A DNA stretch of 64,000 nt from Paenibacillus sp. UNC451MF (GCF_000686845.1 NZ_JMLS01000025.1:1-64000); one strand, 5' to 3'; shown: positions 53,715 to 63,425, counted from the first letter of the stretch. Numbers and translations: made by a program. The notes: generated from the sequence alone by a model not told the origin.

Positions 53715-53821
53715 CCTAATCTCCTCCATTCGTAATAAGCGCTCCTATGTAAATTGTTCCCTATATTGTAGCATACGAACCTTCGGAAAAGCACGAAGGA
53801 CATAATGGAAGTCCGCCACAA

Positions 53822-53860
53822 CAAAAAGACCTGCACGCGGGTGAACAGCGACAGGTCTTC
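53822..53860 (-). terminator. Terminator of the 94-aa gene
   Basis: On the minus strand AAGACCTG pairs with CAGGTCTT around a 19-nt loop, followed by TTTGTTG. Confidence 0.75.
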
Positions 53861-53887
53861 ATGCCTTTCTATGTTTGAGCAATCAGC

Positions 53888-54172
53888 TCATCTTGTTTCG
53901 GTCTCCTCCGGGCTTTCCATAGGAGTCAAGCTCTGCAAGGCTGCCTGGTCTTCCGCCAGATCCGCCTTAGCTTCCTCCACAGCCTGCTGGTTATAGCTTA
54001 GACCTGCTTGATCCACGGCACGTTCCGCCCGCTCTACCGCCGTTTGAGCCTGTTCAATCAGCTGCTCGCTAGGATGGCTTTGCGCTTGCGTCACCGCATG
54101 ATGCGCGGTATGTACGGAGTTTTGCGCTTGGGAGATTGGGTTTTGCGATTGCAGACTAGAATCCTTGGTCAT
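53888..54172 (-). CDS. Hypothetical coiled-coil protein, 94 aa
   Basis: An Ala/Gln/Glu-rich helical protein (QAQNSVHTAHHAVTQAQ, AVERAERAVDQAGLSYNQQAVEEAKADL), probably a short coiled coil, with no signal peptide or membrane segment. No family is recognised. AAGGAGG lies 8 nt before ATG, so translation is likely strong. It has its own terminator. Confidence 0.7.
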   Translation of the reverse strand: MTKDSSLQSQNPISQAQNSVHTAHHAVTQAQSHPSEQLIEQAQTAVERAERAVDQAGLSYNQQAVEEAKADLAEDQAALQSLTPMESPEETETR

Positions 54173-54272
54173 AGGAAGTGCCTCCTTAAGTCATAGTTTT
54201 CATTCCTTGCTTACTATGGGACAAAGGGAGGCATTTTATGCCGAGATCAATAGGCTAAAGGATAAGATCAGG

Positions 54273-55073
54273 CTATAAAGCGGATGTGCCCTCCACTGAT
54301 TCAAACTGATTAGAGTTATACCCGAACAAATAAGGGTGTGCATGAAATCGTCCTATCTCATTAATCCGCTTTGGAAGCGGAGGGTGCGTCGACAAAAGCT
54401 CGAACCATGCAATGAAAAAGCCCCGCTCCCTAGCACTCTGCTCCAAATACTCGCTAATATTAACTCGGGTGAACAGCTGCTTGCCTATAGCCAGCACGGT
54501 CAACGCACGAACCGCCGCATTCGCATTGCCCGTGTATGCCGTTGCCATACGATCGCACGTATATTCGCAAGCCCGGGAATAGGCATTCCCGAGAAAAGGA
54601 ATCCACATGGCTGGCCATATCAGCATATGCTTGGTCATATGCTTTCTCTGAATGTGAGCAAGCTCATGAGCAATAACAAAGGTCAGCTCCTCGTCGTTCC
54701 CCTGCTCAATCAATTCAAAGATATCGGAATACAAGATCACAAAATTTCTACCTAAGAAGCGCGCTGCGAATGCATTCAAGATTCCTCCCGATTGGACTAC
54801 AAAGACGTCGGGAACTTTGGTTATCCCCATCTGGCTGCACAACGAATGCACTCTTTCATGCACAAGAGGGAACTGTCGCTCGGATAGCTTCACGCCGGAG
54901 CTGCGAATGCTTGCGAGCATCAACCCATGCAGTAGGAGTGATACGACAAGGCCTATCAGCAAATACGGTATTCCGATAACGGAAAATATCAAGCTGAGAT
55001 AAATTAACACACTGATGCAAGCACTTACGATGAATAATGTAGTTTCATTCTCATGTACCAAGCGGGGATTCAT
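54273..55073 (-). CDS. M48 family membrane metallopeptidase (HtpX-like)
   Basis: A 266-residue zinc protease with two N-terminal TM helices (about 12-30 and 33-55), zinc motif AHELAH (about 134-139) and the third ligand Glu in SRACEYTCDRMA (about 167). HtpX-like proteases degrade misfolded membrane proteins from the cytosolic face. The C-terminus ends in a segment rich in His, Pro and Tyr. ATG follows GGGAGAG at a rather long distance. Monocistronic, 22 bp upstream of which ends the DUF72 gene, on the same strand. Confidence 0.87.
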   Translation of the reverse strand: MNPRLVHENETTLFIVSACISVLIYLSLIFSVIGIPYLLIGLVVSLLLHGLMLASIRSSGVKLSERQFPLVHERVHSLCSQMGITKVPDVFVVQSGGILNAFAARFLGRNFVILYSDIFELIEQGNDEELTFVIAHELAHIQRKHMTKHMLIWPAMWIPFLGNAYSRACEYTCDRMATAYTGNANAAVRALTVLAIGKQLFTRVNISEYLEQSARERGFFIAWFELLSTHPPLPKRINEIGRFHAHPYLFGYNSNQFESVEGTSAL

Positions 55074-55095
55074 TGCTCTTTAACACTCTCCCTGT

Positions 55096-55941
55096 TCAAA
55101 ATAAGTCCAGCTGCTTCGGAGCGTTCTCCTTCGGCTGCATGCCGAGCAGCTCCATTAATTGTTTGGCGTTGCCGGCTGCATCACCGCCGGAATTGTTATT
55201 AAAAATCACGCAAATCTCATCGGACTCCAGTTGCAGCCGCTCTAGGTTCTGCTTCCATTCCATGAGCTCATCGCGGGAATAACGGTACAAATAACGGACC
55301 TCCCGCCAATCGGAGGCCCCTCCCTGATTCCATCCTTCCATGTTGCGTCCATGAAATCTTACCATCGTCATGGAACGAACCGTAGGATGCAGTACCGTCG
55401 GGACAGACCCTGTGCCAGCTTGCGGCTCGTCGCAAATACTATGCATCCAGCCTTCGTTTTCCATATAGGACAGCGTCTTTTCCTTCAGCTCAGGAGTAAA
55501 CCAGCTTTGGTGCCGAAACTCCAGTGCAACCGGAATCTCTCCCATTCGCCGCTTCGTTTCGCGGAGCTTCTGTACATTAGCACGCGTGCAGTCGAACCAG
55601 GGCGGGTATTGGAACAAGACCGTCTTCAGCTTGCCCGCAGCTTGTACGGGGCGTATAGAATCAACAAATGCCTGGAACATCGTGGATTCGTCGCTGAACG
55701 GACTTTTCCCCCGCAGATGTCCTGTCATGCCTTGGTAAGCTTTAATAATGAAACCGAAGTCATCCGGCGTTTCATTAACCCATCTCTCATAGGTCGTTTC
55801 CGCCTGAACTGCATAGAAAGAGCTGTCCACTTCGACAATCGGAAAATGGCGGCTGTACACCTTCAATTTATCCCGGCTTGAGGTTCCCTCCCCATATAGG
55901 TCATCGTGATCCCCCCAACCAGCAAGTCCAATTTGTATCAT
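55096..55941 (-). CDS. DUF72 (YecE-like) TIM-barrel protein
   Basis: A 281-residue protein of the widespread DUF72/YecE family, with typical IQIGLAGWGDHDDLY at the start, VEVDSSFYA (about 34-42), FLPPWFDC-like FQYPPWFDC, VALEFRHQSW (about 150) and YIYFNN-like ICVIFNNNSGGDAAGNA near the end. The family is a TIM barrel of unknown activity, sometimes with an Fe-S link. ATG at complement of 55939-55941 has a GGTGAGG SD close by. It follows cls by 57 bp on the same strand. Confidence 0.83.
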   Translation of the reverse strand: MIQIGLAGWGDHDDLYGEGTSSRDKLKVYSRHFPIVEVDSSFYAVQAETTYERWVNETPDDFGFIIKAYQGMTGHLRGKSPFSDESTMFQAFVDSIRPVQAAGKLKTVLFQYPPWFDCTRANVQKLRETKRRMGEIPVALEFRHQSWFTPELKEKTLSYMENEGWMHSICDEPQAGTGSVPTVLHPTVRSMTMVRFHGRNMEGWNQGGASDWREVRYLYRYSRDELMEWKQNLERLQLESDEICVIFNNNSGGDAAGNAKQLMELLGMQPKENAPKQLDLF

Positions 55942-55998
55942 AGGCACCTCACCATCATTGCCGCTCCTATTGTATACTGGAATCCTTTTCCTTTTCAA

Positions 55999-57459
55999 TT
56001 ATAAAATTGGAGAAATCAACCTGGCCATCGATTCTGCAGCACGGGTAAGCAGCGACCGCTTGTTGTAATTTTCCCAAGTAAGCAGCTGGCAGTAACGAAT
56101 GTCCTGCTCGAATATATGCTCAAGACGGGTCGCCACTTCGGGATCGAATAGAAACGCGTTGATCTCAAAATTGAGCTCTAGACTGCGCCGATCCATATTG
56201 GCCGTTCCTACCGACGCCGCCTGACCGTCGATCACCATCGTCTTTGCATGCAAAAAACCTTTGTCATACAAGTAGCAGCTAGCCCCAGCGCGCAGAAGTT
56301 CCACCAGATACGCGTAAGAAGCCAAGTGTACGAGGCGATGGTCACCCTTGAGCGGAATCATGATGCGTACGTCGATCCCGGATAACGTGGCGATTTTTAA
56401 CGCATTGAGTACGCTATCGTCCGGAATGAAATAAGGAGTTTGAATGTAAATCCTCTTCTGGGCTTCAAAAATAAACTTGATAAAGCCGTTCTTAATCCGC
56501 TGCGTCTCCGAGCTCGGCCCGCTGGTGATGATTTGCACCGCCGTTTGGGCAGTATCGCGCATAACTGGAAAGAATGAGGGCTCCGATATCGAGCTTTCAT
56601 TGGAGGCAACCCCCCAATCAAGCAAAAACTGAACCTGCAGCCTATGAACGGCATCTCCCCTGAGCATCAAATGCGTATCGCGCCAATACCCGATATGACG
56701 ATCCATCCCCAAATATTCATTGCCAATATTAAAGCCTCCTATAAACCCGGTTCGGCCATCAATAACAACGATTTTGCGGTGATTACGGTAATTGAGGCGG
56801 AAGTTCAGGTAAGGAATTTTGGAAGGGAAGAAAGGAAGCGCCTGCCCGCCCGCGGCTATCAACCTCTGGAAAATCTTTTTTTTGATTCCCAAAGACCCTA
56901 TATGGTCATACAGCAGACGTACCTTGACGCCCTCCTCCGCCTTCCGTGCCAGAGCCTCAATTAACCGTATTCCGGTTTCGTCGTTGCCTATTTTGTAATA
57001 AAGCAAATGAATGTGCCTCTCGGCACGGCTAATCTCCTCAAGCAGCGCTTCGAATTTCTCCACCCCGACAGTAAACAACGTCACTTCATTGTTCTGTGTC
57101 AGAGGGGAGTACCCGCTAATAAGGTTCATATAAATCAAACGCTGATAATCTCGGACCGAAGGATCATGAAACGGAAACGTATTATTATGCAAGCTCTGCG
57201 CCTGCCCCTTCATTTCCTCCCTAACCCTTCTCTCCAGCTTTGGACGATTGCGGTACACCTTTTGCCTTGCTAAATTTTGCCCAAGAAAAATATACAGAAT
57301 AAATCCAACAACCGGCAGCAGCAGCAGCACCATGAGCCACGCCCAAGTAACCCCTACATTGCGCCTTTCCAAAAAAATAATGGCCGCTGCAAATAACAAA
57401 TTGATGACGGGAATCCAATCGTTCAGCGTCTTCCAAATGTTTATTGTCCAAAAATGCAT
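55999..57459 (-). CDS. cls: Cardiolipin synthase
   Basis: A 486-residue phospholipase D-type enzyme that joins two phosphatidylglycerol molecules into cardiolipin at the membrane. Two N-terminal TM helices (about 15-32, 38-60) precede two HKD motifs, NYRNHRKIVVIDG (first) and FLHAKTMVIDG (second, about 400), each with its GGFN/GTANMD follow-up. Length is normal for bacterial Cls. GGTGAGGG lies a few nt before ATG. Upstream gene boundary is a 254-bp divergent region; downstream lies DUF72 and M48 on the same strand, suggesting an envelope-related operon. Confidence 0.93.
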   Translation of the reverse strand: MHFWTINIWKTLNDWIPVINLLFAAAIIFLERRNVGVTWAWLMVLLLLPVVGFILYIFLGQNLARQKVYRNRPKLERRVREEMKGQAQSLHNNTFPFHDPSVRDYQRLIYMNLISGYSPLTQNNEVTLFTVGVEKFEALLEEISRAERHIHLLYYKIGNDETGIRLIEALARKAEEGVKVRLLYDHIGSLGIKKKIFQRLIAAGGQALPFFPSKIPYLNFRLNYRNHRKIVVIDGRTGFIGGFNIGNEYLGMDRHIGYWRDTHLMLRGDAVHRLQVQFLLDWGVASNESSISEPSFFPVMRDTAQTAVQIITSGPSSETQRIKNGFIKFIFEAQKRIYIQTPYFIPDDSVLNALKIATLSGIDVRIMIPLKGDHRLVHLASYAYLVELLRAGASCYLYDKGFLHAKTMVIDGQAASVGTANMDRRSLELNFEINAFLFDPEVATRLEHIFEQDIRYCQLLTWENYNKRSLLTRAAESMARLISPIL

Positions 57460-57713
57460 GATTCCCTCACCTCAGGATACGATCTCATCCAAACTATAAT
57501 ATCCAATTATTAGTGTCCGCGCTGTGTGCGGTCCAATCCTTCGCCGCATTAATTAACCAACATTTACTAATACCTTAACCATACACCATCGGTGAAAATA
57601 TGCAAATCATTCAAATCAGAAAAAATGGGTAAGGTTTAGAATCTAGCAAATTCGGTAAATCTAGTTACTAGAAATCCATTCTATCGTTTTTCATCCAAAG
57701 GAGGATAAGATTC

Positions 57714-58415
57714 ATGTTCCGTAAAAGCTTGAGCATTACTCTGCTGCTCCCTATGGTGCTGCTGATAAACTTGACCTTGACCGCTAAGGTATACGCCTAT
57801 CATGTACTGGACGATGGATCCGATATGATTGAGGCTTATTCCGTACCCTATTACTATTCGTTGGCTTCGCCTGAGCCTGATACCCAGCCAGCAGTCCAGG
57901 AGCTATCCGCTCCCGAGCCTCTTTTCTATCAGGTGAACTCGGGTGATACCTTGTATAAGATTGCCCGTGATTTTGGCACCACCATAACGTCTATAATGGT
58001 TGAAAACAATATTAGCGACCCCCATATTCTCTCTATTGGCCAAAAGCTGCAAATCCCTTCTACCGATTCGGTCCTTCCACTGCCAGACGGTCAACAAAAG
58101 GTGATTAAGCAGGTTCTGAGTTCCACCCTGACAGCGTACACAGCCGGAAAGGAATCAACCGGTAAAGAGCCTTCGAGCGCTTCTTACGGCATTACGTACA
58201 GTGGAAGCAAAGCCGAAGAAGGCAGGACCATTGCAGTAGATCCTGCCGTCATCCCTATCGGATCCATGGTATTCATTGATGGAATTGGTATTCGTACGGC
58301 CGAGGACACCGGTTCTGCTGTCCGGGGAGCTAGAATCGACGTATTCATGGATGATTTGAAGCAAGCCGTTAATTTCGGCGTGAAAAAAAATGTAAAGGTT
58401 TATGTGCTATCCTGA
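57714..58415 (+). CDS. Secreted LysM and 3D domain cell wall protein
   Basis: A 233-residue protein with signal peptide (about 1-28), one LysM peptidoglycan-binding repeat (FYQVNSGDTLYKIARDFGTTITSIMVENNISDPHILSIGQKLQIP, about 71-115) and a C-terminal 3D domain (about 135-233) with its three Asp (VDPAVIPIG, EDTGS, IDVFMDD). 3D proteins of the YabE/YocH type are lytic transglycosylases or muralytic enzymes. AAAGGAGG lies 9 nt before ATG. A 13-bp palindrome TCTAG-TTA-CTAGA (57660-57672) lies 42 bp upstream and may be an operator. Confidence 0.9.
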   Translation: MFRKSLSITLLLPMVLLINLTLTAKVYAYHVLDDGSDMIEAYSVPYYYSLASPEPDTQPAVQELSAPEPLFYQVNSGDTLYKIARDFGTTITSIMVENNISDPHILSIGQKLQIPSTDSVLPLPDGQQKVIKQVLSSTLTAYTAGKESTGKEPSSASYGITYSGSKAEEGRTIAVDPAVIPIGSMVFIDGIGIRTAEDTGSAVRGARIDVFMDDLKQAVNFGVKKNVKVYVLS

Positions 58416-58462
58416 TTCATCTAATGTTTCGGCTGCAGTCGAAGAACGGCTGCCTTTAGGTT

Positions 58463-58509
58463 AAAAAATCCCTCCACCCGGCTTTTACCGCCAAAGGGAG
58501 GGATTTTTG
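58463..58509 (+). terminator. Terminator after the LysM-3D gene
   Basis: AAAAATCCCTCC pairs with GGAGGGATTTTT around a 21-nt loop, ending in TTTTT. Confidence 0.88.
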
Positions 58510-58650
58510 GCATTCAGCATCCTGTCAGGCGTTATTTCTTAGGAGGGCAAACTCCCAAAAAATCATAGTTTTAGAGGAAGACCATTATATTTCAACGCGA
58601 TTTTGTGTATTATATTAAGATAAACTATTACGCAAGAAAGGTTGATTCTG

Positions 58651-60303
58651 TTGGAGAACCCGTCTGCATCATCTAATTTTATTAAAAACATCGTTACGGA
58701 AGACTTGAAATCCGGCAAAGTCGACTACATATTAACCCGTTTCCCTCCTGAACCGAACGGTTATTTGCACATCGGACATGCCAAGTCCATCTGTCTTAAC
58801 TTTGAGCTCGCTGACGAGTTCAAGGGCAAGACCAACCTTCGTTTTGACGACACGAATCCGGTTAAAGAAGATACCGAATATGTCGAGGCCATCAAAGAGG
58901 ACGTTGCTTGGCTCGGTTTTGAGTGGGACAACTTGTTCTTTGCATCGGACTATTTCGAAGAAATGTACCGCCGCGCGGTACTGTTGATTAAGAAAGGGCT
59001 GGCGTTCGTAGACGACCAATCTGCGGATGAAATCCGTATTACCCGGGGCACCTTGACTCAGCCGGGACAAGATAGCCCGCATCGCGGCAGAACCGTCGAG
59101 GAAAATCTCGATCTGTTCGAGCGTATGCGTAACGGAGAATTCAAGGATGGCGAAAAGGTGCTGCGCGCCAAAATCGACATGAGCTCGCCGAACATTAATT
59201 TGCGTGACCCGGTCATTTACCGCATTGCCCACGTGACTCACCATAATACCGGTGACAAATGGTGCATCTACCCGATGTACGCCTTCGCGCACCCGCTGGA
59301 GGATGCTATCGAGGGAGTTACTCACTCGATTTGTACGCTGGAGTTCGAGGATCAACGTCCATTCTACGATTGGGTTGTATCCGAATGCGAGATGGAGCAC
59401 CAACCGAAGCAATACGAATTTGCTCGACTGAACATTACGAACACCGTAATGAGCAAGCGCTTCTTGAAGCAACTTGTAGACCAGCACATCGTTGACGGCT
59501 GGGACGACCCGCGGATGCCTACGATCAGCGGCCTGCGCCGTAAAGGCTTTACGCCGGAATCGATCCGCAGCTTCGTTCGCGAAACCGGCGTAGCCAAGAG
59601 CTACAGCGTAGCGGATGAGCGGATGCTGGAGCATTTTATCCGTGAAGACTTGAAGCTGAAGGCGCCTCGTACAATGGCCGTACTTCGTCCTCTGAAGGTC
59701 GTTATTACGAACTACCCTGAGGGCCGGGTCGAGATGCTCGACGCAGAGATTAACCCGGAGAATCCGGAAATGGGCACGCGCCAAATTCCGTTCTCCCGTG
59801 AAATTTATATTGAGCAAGACGACTTCATGGAGAACCCGCCTAACAAATATTTCCGTTTGTTCCCTGGCAATGAAGTACGTCTGAAGCATGCTTATTTCAT
59901 CAAATGCAACGACTTCGTGAAGGATGCGGACGGCAACGTGGTCGAAATCCATTGCACTTACGATCAAGAAACGAAGAGCGGCAGCGGCTTTACCGGCCGT
60001 AAAGTAAAAGGAACGATTCATTGGGTTGATGCGGCTCATGCGCTTCCTGCTGAATTTCATTTGTTCGAACCGTTGATCTTGGATGAGGAAAAAGGCGATA
60101 GCGACAATTTCATGGAGCATATTAATCCGAATTCACTTGAGGTGGTTCAAGGATTCGTAGAGCCAAACATGAAAGACGCCAAGCCGCAGGACAAATTCCA
60201 AATTTTCCGCCATGGCTACTTTAATATTGATCCTAAGCTGACCCAAGACGACAAGCTCGTCTATAACCGGATTGTATCGCTCAAAAGCTCCTTCGAGTTG
60301 TAA
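58651..60303 (+). CDS. glnS: Glutaminyl-tRNA synthetase
   Basis: A 550-residue class Ib synthetase with HIGH as HIGH in [10 protein letters not shown] (residues 40-43), KMSKS-like VMSKR (about 265-269) and the characteristic GlnRS core ([30 protein letters not shown]). It directly charges tRNA-Gln with glutamine. Many Bacillota lack it and use GatCAB instead. The start is TTG at 58651 with AAGAAAGG 9 nt upstream; TTG at 58642 abuts the SD. No T-box leader is seen. A T-rich terminator follows. Confidence 0.95.
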   Translation: MENPSASSNFIKNIVTEDLKSGKVDYILTRFPPEPNGYLHIGHAKSICLNFELADEFKGKTNLRFDDTNPVKEDTEYVEAIKEDVAWLGFEWDNLFFASDYFEEMYRRAVLLIKKGLAFVDDQSADEIRITRGTLTQPGQDSPHRGRTVEENLDLFERMRNGEFKDGEKVLRAKIDMSSPNINLRDPVIYRIAHVTHHNTGDKWCIYPMYAFAHPLEDAIEGVTHSICTLEFEDQRPFYDWVVSECEMEHQPKQYEFARLNITNTVMSKRFLKQLVDQHIVDGWDDPRMPTISGLRRKGFTPESIRSFVRETGVAKSYSVADERMLEHFIREDLKLKAPRTMAVLRPLKVVITNYPEGRVEMLDAEINPENPEMGTRQIPFSREIYIEQDDFMENPPNKYFRLFPGNEVRLKHAYFIKCNDFVKDADGNVVEIHCTYDQETKSGSGFTGRKVKGTIHWVDAAHALPAEFHLFEPLILDEEKGDSDNFMEHINPNSLEVVQGFVEPNMKDAKPQDKFQIFRHGYFNIDPKLTQDDKLVYNRIVSLKSSFEL

Positions 60304-60337
60304 TACAGAGTCAGGTTATCGCAGCATTCATAAAGAC

Positions 60338-60380
60338 AGAGCAGTCCCAGCGTTTACGCGCAAGGGGCTGCTTTTTTTTG
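60338..60380 (+). terminator. Terminator of glnS
   Basis: AGCAG-CCC pairs with GGG-CTGCT (one-base bulges) around a 15-nt loop, followed by TTTTTTTT. Confidence 0.8.
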
Positions 60381-60484
60381 CTTTCAGGAGACTTTCAGTT
60401 GTTGTTCAGTCCCATTTCATAAAAGAGTCTTATAATGCAAGCAGATCATCAAATGATAAAAATTTCAGAAAAGGTGAATTTCTT

Positions 60485-60970
60485 ATGAGGCGAACGAGGC
60501 AACTGCATTTATGGATTGGATTGATCTGTTCTATTTTTATTTTGATCGAATCGGTTACAGGGTTACTGTTATCCGAGCGGTGGTTGCTTGGATCAGAAAG
60601 CATGGAGATGAGGGCTCCTCAAGCCATTACACAAACTGTGCCTGGCGGACAAGATGGAGTGCAATCCGGTCAAGCTGCTAGAGATGCGGGACAGACGGTA
60701 CCCTCCCGCAATGCTGATACGGATGCTGCTGGCGCCTCGGGCAATAATAACCGGCAGGCCTTTAAAGGTGGAGAAAAAGGAGCAGGCAGCAGCGTTATGG
60801 GGATTATCAAAGGGCTTCATGAGGGCAGAATCGGTCAAACCAATGTGAAATGGCTCGCTGACTTGACGGCTGTAGCCATGATCTTCCTTACTTTAACCGG
60901 CATTACACTATCCATCAAATCACTGCGGGCACAAAGCATCCGCAGGAAAAAACGGCATGCTGAAGCTTAA
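60485..60970 (+). CDS. PepSY-associated membrane protein
   Basis: A 161-residue protein with an N-terminal TM helix (LHLWIGLICSIFILIESVTGLLL, 8-30), a hydrophilic Gly/Ala/Asn-rich extracellular loop (about 35-120) and a C-terminal TM helix (about 128-148; VAMIFLTLTGITLSIKSL). The RRTRQLHLWIGL opening is typical of PepSY_TM-like proteins; the PepSY domain itself is missing. Function is unknown. AAAAGGTGA lies 8 nt before ATG. It lies 104 bp before the PhoP-like boxes of the next gene. Confidence 0.72.
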   Translation: MRRTRQLHLWIGLICSIFILIESVTGLLLSERWLLGSESMEMRAPQAITQTVPGGQDGVQSGQAARDAGQTVPSRNADTDAAGASGNNNRQAFKGGEKGAGSSVMGIIKGLHEGRIGQTNVKWLADLTAVAMIFLTLTGITLSIKSLRAQSIRRKKRHAEA

Positions 60971-61006
60971 GTAACCCCCTCTTGATCTGGCTGTCCTCCC
61001 CCCTTA

Positions 61007-61045
61007 TTTACCATAAATTAACATGAATTTGTTTGTCCATTAACA
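61007..61045 (+). promoter_or_regulatory. PhoP-like box array
   Basis: Four hexamers at an exact 11-bp period: TTTACC (61007), TTAACA (61018), TTGTTT (61029), TTAACA (61040). This matches the Bacillus PhoP box pattern, repeats of TTAACA with 5-bp gaps. The array ends 9 bp before a -10 box TACAAT. Confidence 0.65.
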
Positions 61046-61054
61046 CTCGGCTGT

Positions 61055-61060
61055 TACAAT
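61055..61060 (+). promoter_or_regulatory. -10 box of the 5'-nucleotidase promoter
   Basis: TACAAT predicts a start near 61067, leaving a 34-nt leader. A -35 TTGTCC (61033-61038) at 16 bp is poor, consistent with an activator-dependent promoter. Confidence 0.6.
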
Positions 61061-61100
61061 GCGATGGACAAATTAATTAGGTAATCCAAGGAGGGCAAGT

Positions 61101-62840
61101 ATGAAAAAAAGCGCAGCATGGCTTTCGATGATGTTGGCCTTATTCATGAGCACTTCATCCATGGTCCCGGCAGCAGCGGCAGACGTACCGAACGGGACGA
61201 AGACGATCACGATCCTGCATACGAATGATATTCACAGCCGAGTTGAAGAAAGCAAGGAAGGTATTGGCTATGCCAAGCTGGCAACGATGATCAAGCAGCA
61301 AAGAGCAGCCAATCCGAACACGCTGGTACTGGATGCCGGAGATACGTTCCACGGTCAGACCATAGCAAATCTAGAGCGCGGTGAGAGCATCGTCAAGATC
61401 ATGAACAGTATCGGCTTCGATGCCATGGAGCCAGGAAATCATGACTTCAACTATGGCAGCGATCGACTTGTGGAGCTAAGCGGAAAGGCTCAATTCCCCA
61501 TCATCTCCGCCAATGTGAAAAAAGCCGACGGTTCCCGTCTGCTAAAGCCTTATATCATCAAGGATGTAGCAGGAGTAAAAGTCGGTATATTCGGTCTGAC
61601 TACACCGGAAACGGCTTATAAGACCCATCCGAATAATGTCAAAGGCATCACATTTGCCGATCCGGTAACGGAAGCCAAAGCGATGGTAGCCGAGCTTAAA
61701 GGCAAGGCCGACATTGTCATTGCCCTGGCTCATTTAGGAATAGATCAATCTAGCGTTGATACAAGTATCAAGGTGGCTGAGCAGGTGCCCGGTATTGACG
61801 TCATTATCGATGGACACAGTCACTCTACCTTGGAAAAGGGTATGACGGTCGGCGGCGCTCTTATCGCGCAAACCGGCGAGTACAGCAAAAATATCGGTAA
61901 AGTAGATATCGCACTGGATGGGACGAAAATCAAAAGCAAATCGGCAAGCCTCATTATGAAGCCTGCCACCGATAATATTCAGGCTGACCCTGCCGTGGAT
62001 AAGATTGTGAGCGATATTAAAAAAGGCCAGGATAGCATGTTATCCCAGGTTGTAGGCTCTACGGCGATGAAGCTGATAGGTGAGCGCGAGGTTGTCCGTG
62101 TTGGCGAATCCAATTTGGGCAATCTGATAACGGATGCCATGCTGGATGAAACCGGCGCCGACATTGCCTTGACCAACGGCGGTGGAATCCGAGCATCAAT
62201 CGAGGCCGGACCGATCACTAAAGGCCAAGTTATTACGGTGCTCCCTTTCGGCAACTACATCCAGACGAAAAAGGTCAAAGGCGCCGACATTGTCTCCGCG
62301 CTTGAGCTGGGAGTATCCTCCTATCCAGAGCCACTCGGAGGATTCCCGCATGTAGGCGGCATTACTTTCACACTCGACGCCGGGAAACCTTCCGGTAGTC
62401 GCGTTAGCAATGTCTTAGTAAAGGGTCAGCCTATCGACCTTGAGAAAACTTATATTCTGGCAACAAACGACTTCATGGCAGCCGGAGGAGATCAATATAC
62501 AATGTTCAAAGACTATCAGCTAGCCAACGATTTCTCTTCTCTTGAGGAATCTGTCATCGCTTACTTGCAGAAAATAGGCTCCGTGATGCCAAGCGCAGAC
62601 AGCCGTATTAAAGTCATCTCTGCTGCTTCGGAGTCCGTCCCGTCCGGAGCGGCGCCAGCCCCTGCTGAAGCCCAAGCTGCACAGGCTGTTTCCGGAGTTT
62701 ATATTGTAAAAGGCGGTGATTCCTTATGGAAAATTGCTCAGCAATATAACACTAGCTGGACCCTGCTTCAGGAATGGAACCAGCTCACCAACCCTAACCT
62801 GATCTTTCCAGGTCAGAAAATTATCGTTCCAGCCAGCTAA
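61101..62840 (+). CDS. Secreted 5'-nucleotidase/metallophosphatase with LysM
   Basis: A 579-residue protein: signal peptide (1-27, AAA-ADV), a metallophosphatase domain with dimetal motifs HTNDIH (40-45), GDTFHG, GNHDFN (about 116) and DGHSHS, a 5'-nucleotidase C-terminal domain with NGGGIR (about 358) and a C-terminal LysM (about 533-577). It would release phosphate from extracellular nucleotides and stay bound to the wall. AAGGAGGG lies 7 nt before ATG. The PhoP-like box array upstream makes phosphate-starvation control likely. Confidence 0.92.
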   Translation: MKKSAAWLSMMLALFMSTSSMVPAAAADVPNGTKTITILHTNDIHSRVEESKEGIGYAKLATMIKQQRAANPNTLVLDAGDTFHGQTIANLERGESIVKIMNSIGFDAMEPGNHDFNYGSDRLVELSGKAQFPIISANVKKADGSRLLKPYIIKDVAGVKVGIFGLTTPETAYKTHPNNVKGITFADPVTEAKAMVAELKGKADIVIALAHLGIDQSSVDTSIKVAEQVPGIDVIIDGHSHSTLEKGMTVGGALIAQTGEYSKNIGKVDIALDGTKIKSKSASLIMKPATDNIQADPAVDKIVSDIKKGQDSMLSQVVGSTAMKLIGEREVVRVGESNLGNLITDAMLDETGADIALTNGGGIRASIEAGPITKGQVITVLPFGNYIQTKKVKGADIVSALELGVSSYPEPLGGFPHVGGITFTLDAGKPSGSRVSNVLVKGQPIDLEKTYILATNDFMAAGGDQYTMFKDYQLANDFSSLEESVIAYLQKIGSVMPSADSRIKVISAASESVPSGAAPAPAEAQAAQAVSGVYIVKGGDSLWKIAQQYNTSWTLLQEWNQLTNPNLIFPGQKIIVPAS

Positions 62841-62929
62841 ACGGCTGCTCTCATTACAAACAACCTTGTTCCTGCCAGCAGGTCCAAGGTTGTTTCTTTG
62901 TATATCGATTGGAATCCGCCCCATTCCGA

Positions 62930-62946
62930 TGTACACTGAATGTACA
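62930..62946. promoter_or_regulatory. Inverted repeat before the MarR gene
   Basis: TGTAC-N7-GTACA (TGTACACTGAATGTACA) lies 51 bp before the MarR start codon. It is a plausible autoregulatory MarR operator. Confidence 0.45.
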
Positions 62947-62996
62947 ACAGCTGTGGCGGCAAGCCGAGCTGATCATTTTTTAGAATGAGGTATGAT

Positions 62997-63425
62997 ATGG
63001 AGCAGCATATGTCTTCTTTGCTCGGCTTTTGGATGAAACGGGCTTACCGTGATATTTGCAATTATCTGGACAGCCGTCTGGAGCCTTATGGACTGACCAA
63101 TTCGCAATTGGGCGTACTGATGATGCTTTGGGAACAGGACGGGCTTACGCAAACCGATATTCAGAAGATGCTCGGCATCCAGCCCGCTTCTATGACACAT
63201 TTAATCAAGGGGCTGGAGCATAAGCAGCTTGTTACGCGCAGCGGAGATCCGAATGACTCCCGGGTCAAACGTTTGTATGTCACTGAGCAGGGCAAGGCTC
63301 TGGAACAGCCGTGCATGGCTATTGTACTGGAGGGTGAGGATAAAATGCGCAGCGGCTTTTCTTCGGATGAGGCTATCATTATGCGAACTTGGATTCAAAA
63401 GGTCATGAGCAATTTGAACTCCTGA
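62997..63425 (+). CDS. MarR family transcriptional regulator
   Basis: A 142-residue winged-helix regulator. The HTH is LTQTDIQKMLGIQPASMTHLIKGLEHKQLV (about 53-82), with the wing RSGDPNDSRVKRLYVTEQG. MarR proteins are dimeric repressors that leave DNA on binding phenolics or upon oxidation; there is no Cys in the N-terminal 20 residues, so an OhrR-type thiol switch is unlikely. ATG at 62997 follows TGAGGT by 5-6 nt; the earlier ATG 62985 overlaps the SD. Its stop codon lies in a palindromic repeat. An AhpD-like gene with MarR-like operator follows 402 bp downstream. Confidence 0.85.
   Translation: MEQHMSSLLGFWMKRAYRDICNYLDSRLEPYGLTNSQLGVLMMLWEQDGLTQTDIQKMLGIQPASMTHLIKGLEHKQLVTRSGDPNDSRVKRLYVTEQGKALEQPCMAIVLEGEDKMRSGFSSDEAIIMRTWIQKVMSNLNS

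Noticed and set aside
58510-58650. Possible T-box leader before glnS
   Set aside because: No T-box sequence (TGGNACCGCG-like) or antiterminator is visible, and the leader is short.
58732-60120. Long antisense open frame (about 462 codons) within glnS
   Set aside because: Shadow of a well-conserved gene; it has no plausible domain and no ribosome binding site.
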